Below are positions 9,992-17,072 of a stretch of DNA of 64,000 bases, piece by piece; the first letter of the stretch is position 1; each line of letters begins with the position of its first letter. Both the position numbers and the translations under genes were made by a program. The DNA comes from Variovorax boronicumulans (lineage in GTDB: Bacteria > Pseudomonadota > Gammaproteobacteria > Burkholderiales > Burkholderiaceae_C): contig NZ_JAUSSG010000002.1 of the NCBI RefSeq assembly GCF_030812215.1, positions 434,001 through 498,000 on the forward strand. The letters run 5' to 3'. Under the pieces are notes generated by a model. The model had not been told where the DNA came from and ran no database searches. It saw nothing but the letters and a program-made list of their open reading frames with translations.

Positions 9992-11220
9992 ACGACCCGG
10001 CGGCTCCTCAGGCCGCCGAAAAGGCGGCGCGCGAGTCGTACGGCCGGCTGCTGGCGATCCTGTCGGCGCGCACGCACGACATCGCCGCCTCCGAAGACGC
10101 GCTCGCCGACGCCTTCGCGCGCGCGCTCGAACGCTGGCCGTCCGACGGCGTTCCGGCGCAGCCCGATGCCTGGCTCCTGAGCGTGGCACGGCACCGCAAG
10201 CTGGACGCCTGGCGCCACAGCCGCGTGCAGGACCAGGCCACCCAGACCCTGCTGCTGCTGGCCGGCGAAATGGACGAGGCCAGCGCCGAAGGCACCGCCG
10301 TGCCCGACGAGCGGCTGCGCCTGCTCTTCGTCTGCGCGCACCCCGCCATCGACGCGGCGGCCCGCGCGCCGCTGATGCTGCAGACCGTGCTCGGCCTGGA
10401 CGCGGCGCGCATGGCCGGCGCCTTTCTCACCGCGCCCTCCACGCTCGGCCAGCGGCTGGTGCGGGCCAAGGCGCGCATCCGGGCAGCGGGCATTCCCTTC
10501 GAATACCCGCAAGCGCGCGACCTGCCGCAGCGGCTGCAGGACGTGCTCGACGGCATCTATGCCGCCTACGGCACCGGCTGGGACGACGTCGACGGCGCCG
10601 ATGCGCTGCCGCGCGGCCTCACGTCCGAAGCCATCGACCTCGGCCGCATCCTCTGCCGCCTGATGCCCAACGAGGCCGAGCCGCTGGGCCTGCTCGCGCT
10701 GATGCTCTTCTGCGAAAGCCGCGCCGCGGCCCGGCGCAGCGAGACCGGCGCCTACGTGCCGCTCGACCAGCAGGACACCCTGCGCTGGGACCCCGACCTG
10801 CTCGCGGAGGCCGAGCGGTGCCTGCGGCTGGCGTCGGAGATGAAGTCCCTCGGCGCCTATCAGTTGGAGGCGGCCATCCAGTCGGCCCATTGCGAGCGCC
10901 GCGTGGGCGCGCCGGTGGCGCCAGAGGTGCTGGTGTCGTTGTATGAAGGCCTGCTGGCCCTGCGGCCCAGCATCGGTGCGCAAGTGAGCCGCGCCTGCGC
11001 GCTTGCGAATGCGCGCGGGCCCGAGATCGGGTTGCGCGCGCTCGAAGCCATTCCTTCGGACGAAGTGGCGAGCTACCAGCCGTACTGGGCAGCCCGCGCG
11101 CACCTGCTCGCGGCCGGCGGTGCGCGTGCCGCCGCGCGGCAGGCCTATGACCGCGCGATCGGGTTGAGTGCGAACGCCGCGGTGCGCAGCTATCTGGGTG
11201 CGATGGCCGACCGGCTTTGA
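9988..11220 (+). CDS. RNA polymerase sigma factor, ECF42 type with long C-terminal helical extension
   Basis: A 410-residue ECF sigma factor. The region 2 core includes EDALADAFARALERWP and PDAWLLSVARHRKLDAWR. A weak region 4 follows (AARMAGAFLTAPSTLGQRLVRAKARI), and then a C-terminal extension of about 200 helical, TPR-like residues (ALPRGLTSEAIDLGRI, FCESRAAARRSETGAYVPLDQQD) marks COG4941/ECF42. There is no anti-sigma gene nearby; in this group the extension is thought to take the control role. The start is the GTG at 9988, overlapping the DGPF stop by three bases, because this gives the family N-terminus. It probably transcribes its own operon from the site at 9551. Confidence 0.9.
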   Translation: MNDPAAPQAAEKAARESYGRLLAILSARTHDIAASEDALADAFARALERWPSDGVPAQPDAWLLSVARHRKLDAWRHSRVQDQATQTLLLLAGEMDEASAEGTAVPDERLRLLFVCAHPAIDAAARAPLMLQTVLGLDAARMAGAFLTAPSTLGQRLVRAKARIRAAGIPFEYPQARDLPQRLQDVLDGIYAAYGTGWDDVDGADALPRGLTSEAIDLGRILCRLMPNEAEPLGLLALMLFCESRAAARRSETGAYVPLDQQDTLRWDPDLLAEAERCLRLASEMKSLGAYQLEAAIQSAHCERRVGAPVAPEVLVSLYEGLLALRPSIGAQVSRACALANARGPEIGLRALEAIPSDEVASYQPYWAARAHLLAAGGARAAARQAYDRAIGLSANAAVRSYLGAMADRL

Positions 11221-11222
11221 AG

Positions 11223-11240
11223 AAGACTCAGCAGAGTCTT
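11223..11240. terminator. Hairpin between convergent sigma-factor and esterase genes, weak terminator
   Basis: AAGACTC, a four-base loop, then GAGTCTT: perfect 7-bp arms three bases after the sigma factor stop. No T-run follows on either strand, so if it ends transcription it does so weakly or with Rho. Confidence 0.35.
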
Positions 11241-11267
11241 ATCCGGCGCATCGCACCGCACGCGAGC

Positions 11268-12971
11268 TCAAGCGGCGGGTGCATCCCAGAATTTGAACCA
11301 GCTGAGGATCGTGCCAACAATGTTGGCAGGGTTGAACGCCTCCCCGGGTGCTCCAACCTCCTTGAGCACCGGGAGGCTCGCCAGGCTCTGGGTACTTATA
11401 AGGTTGTTCAGGAAGAAACCCACGTCGCCGTAGAACTCGGGAGCGACCCGCCCACCGTCGTCGCGCAGGTTCGCCGGACGCCAGATGTCGGTGCCGGCGA
11501 ACGTGAGCGCCGTTGTCACATGGCTGCCCACGATCACATAGCGCGACCAGGGCATGTAGTACCCGTAGTTGGGAAGCGGGCCGAGTTCGGCGCGCACGAG
11601 GTCCAATTCCTTGGTGAAGAGCTTCATCTTCGCCTCGCGGAAAGCGCTGCCTGTCAGGCCAACGACTTCGGCGTTCTGCCCTCCGGCGAAGGCGAAGCTG
11701 GAGATGATCTGGTCCTGCTGGAAGGTACTCAGGCCGAAACGGTCTTCGGCATACCGCTTGGAAAGCAGCCTGTTGAGGTTGCCCGTGTCGCCGCCACGGC
11801 TCTTGAGAAGTTCGAGCTTCTCGCCGGTGGCCTTCTCCCAGCGGGCGACCAGCCCCTTGGCCTGCTCCGCGTATTCCGGATGTCCCGGCGTCTGCGCATC
11901 GGCAACGGTGGGCTGCTGGAACCATCCCCACGCATGGGTGACCTTCTGCCAGAACTTCACCGCAGGCGTCTTGTCGAGGTCGCTCGCCAGGATTTCTTCA
12001 CCAGCCTTGTAGACCGGCGCCGGAAGGAGCGTGCCGGAGTCGCTGAACATCGCAACCCGCGTCTTGCCGCCTGCCAGGGCCTCCCGAATCATCGGGTAGT
12101 TGGCCAGCGTCGAGTAGCCACCGGCGCTGGCACCGTAGACCAACAACTGCTGGATCGACTTCCTGCTCGACAGACTCTCGGCAAATTTGTTCTTGCGCAG
12201 GAACTCCATCGCGGCGCGCACGTTGTTCAGGCCGTTGAAGTTGACCTTCTTGCTGTTCTGCGAATTGCTCGGGTCCTCGAAAACCCTGAAGCTCGCGCCC
12301 GAGTTGACGTCACCGGTGCAGTATGGAAACACCAGCTGGGTCCATCGCTGCGTTTCCGGCCGCGAAGTGAGCTTCAGAAAATTCCACCAGCTTCGGTCTT
12401 CCAGCGTGCCCGTGCCTCGCTTGAAGAAAAAGGCCGCGGCCGCATTCACCAGCGGGGTGTTGCCATCCAGCACCGGAGACGTGAGGTTGAGCGTGGTCGT
12501 GGTCGCGATGCCGTTGCCCTGGAGGTAGCCAGAAGGCAGCCCGTCGGGATTGGATGCCCCGAGCTTGGCGTCCGGCTTGCACGAATCGAAGTCCCAGCAT
12601 GCACCGCCGCCTTCGAAGTCGATCAGCACCTTGTCGCGCATGCTGGCCTCGGACGCGATCCTGTAGTACATGCGATAGGGCGTTCCGTTCATGCAGGAGG
12701 CGCCCGAGCTGGCCGGGAAGGTGTACTCCACCCAGGTGTCCAGATCGGCGGTCCATACCGGGCCGGCCGCGGGCACGATGGTCTGCCCCCTCTTGGAGCT
12801 GGACTGGAGCCCTGCGTTGTACTTGGCTGTCGACTCGTCGATGAATGCCTGCGCATCGGCCCTGCTGTTCTGGGCCGGCGGGGTTGCGGCCGGTGCCGCG
12901 CCCGCCGCGGCCATCGAGAGCATGAAGGCCAGCGCCGCCGCGAGCCTCCAGAGTGTTTGTGTTCGATGCAT
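11268..12971 (-). CDS. Secreted pectinacetylesterase-family (Notum-like) hydrolase
   Basis: A 567-residue exported alpha/beta hydrolase of the pectinacetylesterase family. A signal peptide covers about residues 1-29 (hydrophobic run, then AGAAPA). The oxyanion segment LIDFEGGGACWD matches the family, and the nucleophile elbow is GASAGGYS. Members deacetylate pectin or, in animals, remove palmitoleate from Wnt; the bacterial substrate here is unknown. At 567 residues it is longer than plant enzymes (about 400), with extra sequence after the nucleophile. The start at 12971 is the ATG just before the signal peptide. The membrane-anchored helical protein gene lies 55 bases upstream on the same strand, so the two are probably made together. 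Confidence 0.82.
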   Translation of the reverse strand: MHRTQTLWRLAAALAFMLSMAAAGAAPAATPPAQNSRADAQAFIDESTAKYNAGLQSSSKRGQTIVPAAGPVWTADLDTWVEYTFPASSGASCMNGTPYRMYYRIASEASMRDKVLIDFEGGGACWDFDSCKPDAKLGASNPDGLPSGYLQGNGIATTTTLNLTSPVLDGNTPLVNAAAAFFFKRGTGTLEDRSWWNFLKLTSRPETQRWTQLVFPYCTGDVNSGASFRVFEDPSNSQNSKKVNFNGLNNVRAAMEFLRKNKFAESLSSRKSIQQLLVYGASAGGYSTLANYPMIREALAGGKTRVAMFSDSGTLLPAPVYKAGEEILASDLDKTPAVKFWQKVTHAWGWFQQPTVADAQTPGHPEYAEQAKGLVARWEKATGEKLELLKSRGGDTGNLNRLLSKRYAEDRFGLSTFQQDQIISSFAFAGGQNAEVVGLTGSAFREAKMKLFTKELDLVRAELGPLPNYGYYMPWSRYVIVGSHVTTALTFAGTDIWRPANLRDDGGRVAPEFYGDVGFFLNNLISTQSLASLPVLKEVGAPGEAFNPANIVGTILSWFKFWDAPAA

Positions 12972-13026
12972 GGCTGTGTGTCTCCTGCGTTGTGGATAGG
13001 GGTCGAATCGGTCGGATGGATCGAAA

Positions 13027-13773
13027 TCAGTAGTGGCGCTGACGTATCTCGAGATCGCGCTGCGCCATGGCCGCTTGCCGCGCCTCGGGGTCCTGCACGG
13101 AGGACTGCACCTCGCTGACCATCCGGTCGCGTTCTTGCGCATAGCTCTGGAAGCGCGATTCGGTGATGGGCTCGGGCCCCACGACCTGCTTGACATAGGC
13201 CTGCAGCGAAGCCGTCATCCGCTTCGTGAGTTCGTCGCGGACCACCGGGTCCGCCTCGCCGATCTCAAGCAGTGCACGGGTGGTCGCCAGCGCCTCGCGC
13301 GGAAGAATCTCGCCCTTGGCCACATGCTCGGGCAACTGGTGCAGGACCTCGTACGACTCCTGCCGCCGCTCATCGTCGCTCAGGGTCGGGAGCACTTCGG
13401 CGAGAACGTTCATCCGGTCGCGAAAGCGCGCCAGCTTGACGAGGCGATCGACCTCGTCTTCAACGCTCTTGCCGCTGGTGGCCAGGTCGCTCCTCAGCTG
13501 GTCGATGTCGAGGCCGCGCTCCATGGGGCCAGCTGACATGAGATAGGGCGATGCGCCCGGAGCGAACGGCTTGTACGCGGCCGCCCGCGGTGCCAACACG
13601 ACGCCGCCCTGCGCTGTTGCTTGCGCACCCGCCGATGCGGCGCCATTGCTCTGCGCTGCCGAGGTTGCCTGCGCATTGCCCTGGTCGGCAAACAGCAGCC
13701 AGAGCACTGCAACGACGGTCACGATGCCAACACCCGCGATCAGCTTGCCGCCAGTCGGAAAACGAAATTTCAT
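13027..13773 (-). CDS. Membrane-anchored periplasmic helical protein of unknown function, possible esterase partner
   Basis: I do not recognise the family. The protein has 248 residues. A single membrane segment near residues 10-27 (LIAGVGIVTVVAVLWLLFA) is followed by an Ala/Gln-rich linker to about residue 60. The remaining 180 residues are charged and strongly helical, without cysteines. N-terminal anchor, low-complexity linker and extended helical periplasmic domain is the layout of lipase-specific foldases (LifO), though those are about 340 residues and I see no RxxFDY-like foldase motif. It is encoded immediately upstream of the secreted hydrolase, which makes a chaperone or tether role for that enzyme an attractive but untested idea. 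The ATG at 13773 is chosen because it directly precedes the anchor. Confidence 0.7.
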   Translation of the reverse strand: MKFRFPTGGKLIAGVGIVTVVAVLWLLFADQGNAQATSAAQSNGAASAGAQATAQGGVVLAPRAAAYKPFAPGASPYLMSAGPMERGLDIDQLRSDLATSGKSVEDEVDRLVKLARFRDRMNVLAEVLPTLSDDERRQESYEVLHQLPEHVAKGEILPREALATTRALLEIGEADPVVRDELTKRMTASLQAYVKQVVGPEPITESRFQSYAQERDRMVSEVQSSVQDPEARQAAMAQRDLEIRQRHY

Positions 13774-13918
13774 GCGATGTCTCACTTGTCTCCAGTTGCG
13801 CTTGGGTGCCTCTCGGGGCACGCGTGGAGACTAGTCAGCAAGACATGCGCTGACTTGTACGAAGGTGCTGAATTGAGGCCCGGCCGATCCAGCCACCCCC
13901 CGGGGCGGCCTCTGTCCG

Positions 13919-14725
13919 CTAGACCGTGCCGACCAGGGATCGCCAGGCGTCCGGCGTGTGCCCGTCCATGACCAGCTTCACTTGTCGCGCCACGAACGAA
14001 GGCTGCAGGCCGAACGAATCGCGGAAGGTGCGGCTCATGTGCGCCGCATCCGAGAAGCCGCTGGCCAGCGCAATGTGCGTCAGCGGCTGGCCGTCGGCCA
14101 GTTGCACGCTGGAGCGCCGCACCTTGCTCCACAGCAGGTAGCGCTTGACCGACAACCCCACCTGCTCGCGGAACAAATGACTCAGGCGGCCGCCCGACAG
14201 GCAGGCCATCGCGGACAGGTCTTCGCGCTGCAGCAGGCTCGGGTGCGTGCGGATCAGCAGCAACAGGCGCTCGATGCGCGGATCCATCAACTTCGAGAAT
14301 GCGGCCGACTCGGTGACCGCGTCCACCATGCGGTGGGTGAGCGACCGGAGCTGTGCATCGCAGAGCACGCCGTGCAGTGCCGGCTCGAAGCCCTCGCGCA
14401 AGCCACCGAAGACATGCGCGTCGAGCGGCACGATGCTGCGCCCGCCCATCCACGCCGAGACGATGCGGTAGGTGCTCGACACCGGATCGAGATTGATCGA
14501 GATGAGTCCGCAGCCTTCGGCCTCGAGCCGGCGCGGAACATCCGGCGCCACCACCGCGGCTGTGCAGTGCGCGCGCGTGCCGTCGCGCGCCTCCAGGGTG
14601 AATGGATGTCCGCTGATCGAGGCCAGCAACGTCAGCGCCGGACGGGCGGTCAACCCCGACTGGATACCCGGCGTGATGTAGATGAAGCCGTCATCCCACA
14701 GGTGCAGCAGGCTCTGCTCACTCAT
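13919..14725 (-). CDS. AraC-family transcriptional regulator
   Basis: A 268-residue regulator with an unclassified N-terminal sensing domain and a C-terminal AraC DNA-binding region over the last hundred residues. The two helix-turn-helix units are seen in LSAMACLSGGRLSHLFREQ and ALASGFSDAAHMSRTFRDSFG. It precedes the helical-protein/esterase pair on the same strand with a 145-base gap, so it may control them. I chose the ATG at 14725; an in-frame ATG 41 codons upstream would add a basic stretch unlike the family. Confidence 0.86.
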   Translation of the reverse strand: MSEQSLLHLWDDGFIYITPGIQSGLTARPALTLLASISGHPFTLEARDGTRAHCTAAVVAPDVPRRLEAEGCGLISINLDPVSSTYRIVSAWMGGRSIVPLDAHVFGGLREGFEPALHGVLCDAQLRSLTHRMVDAVTESAAFSKLMDPRIERLLLLIRTHPSLLQREDLSAMACLSGGRLSHLFREQVGLSVKRYLLWSKVRRSSVQLADGQPLTHIALASGFSDAAHMSRTFRDSFGLQPSFVARQVKLVMDGHTPDAWRSLVGTV

Positions 14726-15029
14726 TGCACGAACGCCTTGCACGGCTCGCGCGAATCCGAAGACCGGAAGATTCCGTGCAATTGCATTCCATGGGTAGGC
14801 CTGTCTCTTGTTGTTTCTGCCTTGGTCTCTGCCATGTGCTGGCCGCACGCCTTCCCGAGACGCCCGCGCAGTGTAGGCAGCGCGAGGCCGGGACCGTCTA
14901 GGGTTAGTGCCTAAGCAGAAAGAATCGTCCGATGCTTTGGGGGTGACTTGGGAGCAGCGGTTTCCAGCGGCTTCCGGGTGGGTTCGGTATTGGTTTCAGG
15001 CGATCCGAAACCTTCGATCACCGAAATAA
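14726..15029. other. Intergenic stretch between AraC regulator and NrtR-like gene
   Basis: About 300 bases without a supported gene. It must hold the AraC promoter on the minus strand, but I cannot place boxes with confidence. A GGTTTC / GAAACC inverted repeat with a nine-base loop at 14992-15012 lies just past the end of the NrtR-like gene and could be a terminator stem, but it lacks a T-run. Confidence 0.4.
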
Positions 15030-15752
15030 CTACCGGGCGTTGAAAGTGCGTGGGAACAACGCCGCCTGCGAACGGTCGCGCAGCCGGTAGCTCATGGCCG
15101 GACGACCGAGGCTGCCGGTGACCATCCCCGCCTCTTCCATGAATTCACCGTCGAGCATGCGCTTGCGGAAAGCACTCTTGTCCATGGCCCGGCCCAGCAC
15201 GACCTCGTAGGTGTGCTGCAACGCCGGCAGGGTGAAAGGCTCCTCCAACAGGAAGGCTGGCAGCGAGGTGTATTCGACCTTGCTGCGCAACCGGGCGACG
15301 GCCGCGTCGAGCAATTCGCCATGGTCGAAAGCCAGCCGCTTGCGCGACGCGGCATCGACTTCGAACCATGCGACCTCTGCGGCATTGGCACCACTGCGCA
15401 GTTGCATCGCCTGCACCGGGATCAGTGAATAGAAGCAGTGCGTGGCCGACCAGCCGCGCGGATCGCGCTTCGCACCTCCCCAGCTTCCCAACTGTTCCAG
15501 GTACGGCGTCACCACACCGGTCTTCTCACGCAGCTTGCGCAAAGCGCAATCGAGCAGCGTGGCATCTTCGTCGACGTTCACGAAACCGCCGGGCAGCGCC
15601 CACTTTCCCGGAAATGGCTCGGCCGTATCGGAAGGCCGACGCACCAGCAAGACCTGAAGGGCATCGTCGAGCACGGTGAACATCACCACGTCGACCGTGA
15701 CCAGCGGACGCGGGAAGGTCAGAGATGGGAAGTTCGGCTTGGGTGTGCTCAC
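15030..15752 (-). CDS. NrtR-like Nudix-domain transcriptional regulator of NAD/ADP-ribose metabolism
   Basis: A 240-residue protein with an N-terminal Nudix fold and a C-terminal winged helix (about residues 160-240, FTLPALQHTYEVVLGRAMDKSAFRKRML), the architecture of NrtR repressors, which release DNA when they bind ADP-ribose. The Nudix box is decayed: where a hydrolase has REUxEE this protein has RKLREK (72-77), so two metal-binding glutamates are lysines. It probably senses ADP-ribose without cutting it. It is transcribed away from DUF4291, NADAR and ADP-ribosylglycohydrolase genes, with tandem operators in the shared gap. The start is GTG at 15752; an in-frame TTG at 15755 is better spaced from the AGGAG site (minus strand, 15770-15766). 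Confidence 0.88.
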   Translation of the reverse strand: MSTPKPNFPSLTFPRPLVTVDVVMFTVLDDALQVLLVRRPSDTAEPFPGKWALPGGFVNVDEDATLLDCALRKLREKTGVVTPYLEQLGSWGGAKRDPRGWSATHCFYSLIPVQAMQLRSGANAAEVAWFEVDAASRKRLAFDHGELLDAAVARLRSKVEYTSLPAFLLEEPFTLPALQHTYEVVLGRAMDKSAFRKRMLDGEFMEEAGMVTGSLGRPAMSYRLRDRSQAALFPRTFNAR

Positions 15753-15761
15753 AACGATGGC

Positions 15762-15789
15762 TTGACTCCTAGTTTATTAGTTGTACTAT
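15762..15789 (+). promoter_or_regulatory. Sigma70-type promoter of the DUF4291-NADAR-ARH operon
   Basis: TTGACT (15762-15767), 16 bases, TACTAT (15784-15789). Both boxes are one or two changes from consensus, strong for such GC-rich DNA. The -10 box lies inside the first operator, so repressor binding would block polymerase. Confidence 0.65.
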
Positions 15790-15795
15790 ACAACT
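15779..15795. promoter_or_regulatory. Operator 1 of the NrtR-like regulator (inverted repeat)
   Basis: AGTTGTA, CTA, TACAACT: perfect 7-bp arms around a 3-base centre, covering the -10 box of the forward promoter. The TTAGTTGTAC left half recurs exactly 24 bases downstream in operator 2. Confidence 0.68.
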
Positions 15796-15803
15796 CTTCA
15801 TTA

Positions 15804-15818
15804 GTTGTACAGAGCAAC
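15804..15818. promoter_or_regulatory. Operator 2 of the NrtR-like regulator
   Basis: GTTG, seven bases, CAAC, the same core and spacing as operator 1 (GTTG-N7-CAAC at 15780-15794). The outer arm positions are imperfect on the right side. Two sites about two helical turns apart suggest cooperative binding. Confidence 0.55.
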
Positions 15819-15863
15819 CAATGAAGCAAGCAACAAGAAAAACAAAGAGAGGAACTCAAAACA

Positions 15864-16484
15864 ATGAAAGACCTGACTACACCCCTTCCCACCGAACCAC
15901 ACCTCGCCCAGCGCGAACGCTGGCCACAAAGCGGAAGGCACATCCTGGCGCATCACGATGCGCAGTCCGTCGTCGTCTACCAGGCCTACCGTCCCGCCAT
16001 TGGCGAGTACGCAATCCGGCACGGGCGACTGGACAGCCCCGACTTCAGCCTTTCGCGCATGAGTTGGATCAAGCCCAACTTCCTATGGATGATGTATCGC
16101 TCGGGGTGGGGTACCAAGGAAGGCCAGGAGGTCGTTCTCGGCCTGCGGCTGCGCCGCGCTTTCTTCGAGCGGGTGGTCCGCGAGGCCGTGCCCTCGACCT
16201 TCGACGACAGGCGCTATCCGAGCCGCGAAGCGTGGCAGGCAGCCGTCGGTCCCTCCGAGGTACGTCTGCAATGGGACCCGGACCACGCGCCGGCAGGCAA
16301 CAAGCTGGAGCGCCGTGCGATCCAGCTGGGCCTGCGCGGACGCACGTTGGCCGCATTTGCAGGCGAAGAACTGCTCGAAGTGATCGACATGCGCGCCTTC
16401 GTGGAAGCACAGCGCCCAATGGCCCAGAACGACAACCCCGAACTGATGCTGCCGGTCGAGCATCCGCTCGATCTTGAAACCTGA
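15864..16484 (+). CDS. DUF4291 family protein
   Basis: A 206-residue cytoplasmic protein matching DUF4291. The family core is visible: VVYQAYRPAIGEYA (about 37-50), then RMSWIKPNFLWMMYRSGW (65-82), and a later VRLQWDPDHAP and GLRGRTL. No function is established that I know of. It is the first gene behind the NrtR-type promoter and stands 12 bases before the NADAR gene, followed by an ADP-ribosylglycohydrolase. In that company it is a candidate ADP-ribosyl transferase or an enzyme that handles ADP-ribose derivatives; the conserved Tyr, Arg, Lys and Trp residues of the core would fit a nucleotide pocket. This is inference from context. An AGAGAGGAA ribosome site precedes the ATG. Confidence 0.85.
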   Translation: MKDLTTPLPTEPHLAQRERWPQSGRHILAHHDAQSVVVYQAYRPAIGEYAIRHGRLDSPDFSLSRMSWIKPNFLWMMYRSGWGTKEGQEVVLGLRLRRAFFERVVREAVPSTFDDRRYPSREAWQAAVGPSEVRLQWDPDHAPAGNKLERRAIQLGLRGRTLAAFAGEELLEVIDMRAFVEAQRPMAQNDNPELMLPVEHPLDLET

Positions 16485-16496
16485 GGACAACAAGGA

Positions 16497-17072
16497 ATGA
16501 CGACGAACACATCCAATGCGCTGCGCAGCAACGAAGACCTGCTGACGTGCATCGCCCAAGGGCACAAGGTCGACTACCTGTTCTTCTGGGGCCATCAGGT
16601 CCCGAAGGACGGCAGCGTCGGCAAGAGCTGCTTCAGCCAATGGTACGAAGCGCCCTTCACTGTCGAAGGCGTCACGTACCGCACCGCCGAGCACTTCATG
16701 ATGGCCGGCAAGGCGCGCCTCTTCGGCGACACGACCACCTGCGAGAAGATTCTGGCCGCACACACGCCCGGTGAGGCCAAGAAGCTGGGCCGGCAGATTC
16801 GCGACTTCGACGAAGCAAAGTGGCTCGAAGCCCGCTTCGACCTGGTGACGCGCGGCAACATCGCGAAGTTCTCGCAGAACGCGGCGCTCGGCGCGTTCCT
16901 GCTCGGCACCAGGCAGCAGGTGCTGGTCGAAGCGAGCCCCGTCGATGCCATCTGGGGCATCGGGCTGGCTGCGACAGACGCGGCAGCACAAGACCCGCGC
17001 AGTTGGAATGGTCTGAACCTGCTGGGCTATGCGCTGATGGCCGCACGCGATGCAATGAGGCTGGCCGCATGA
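16497..17072 (+). CDS. NADAR (YbiA-like) family ADP-ribose-processing protein
   Basis: A 191-residue NADAR-family protein (DUF1768, related to E. coli YbiA). Conserved stretches include FSQWYEAPFTVEGVTY, TAEHFMMAGKARLFGD (from residue 63), EAKKLGRQIRDFD, VEASPVDAIWGIGL and NLLGYALM. YbiA/RibX members hydrolyse the N-glycosidic bond of early riboflavin intermediates. Other NADARs are reported to remove ADP-ribose from guanine in nucleic acid. The setting here, between DUF4291 and an ADP-ribosylglycohydrolase under an NrtR-like regulator, favours an ADP-ribose substrate. The stop overlaps the next start by ATGA, so translation is coupled. Confidence 0.92.
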   Translation: MTTNTSNALRSNEDLLTCIAQGHKVDYLFFWGHQVPKDGSVGKSCFSQWYEAPFTVEGVTYRTAEHFMMAGKARLFGDTTTCEKILAAHTPGEAKKLGRQIRDFDEAKWLEARFDLVTRGNIAKFSQNAALGAFLLGTRQQVLVEASPVDAIWGIGLAATDAAAQDPRSWNGLNLLGYALMAARDAMRLAA

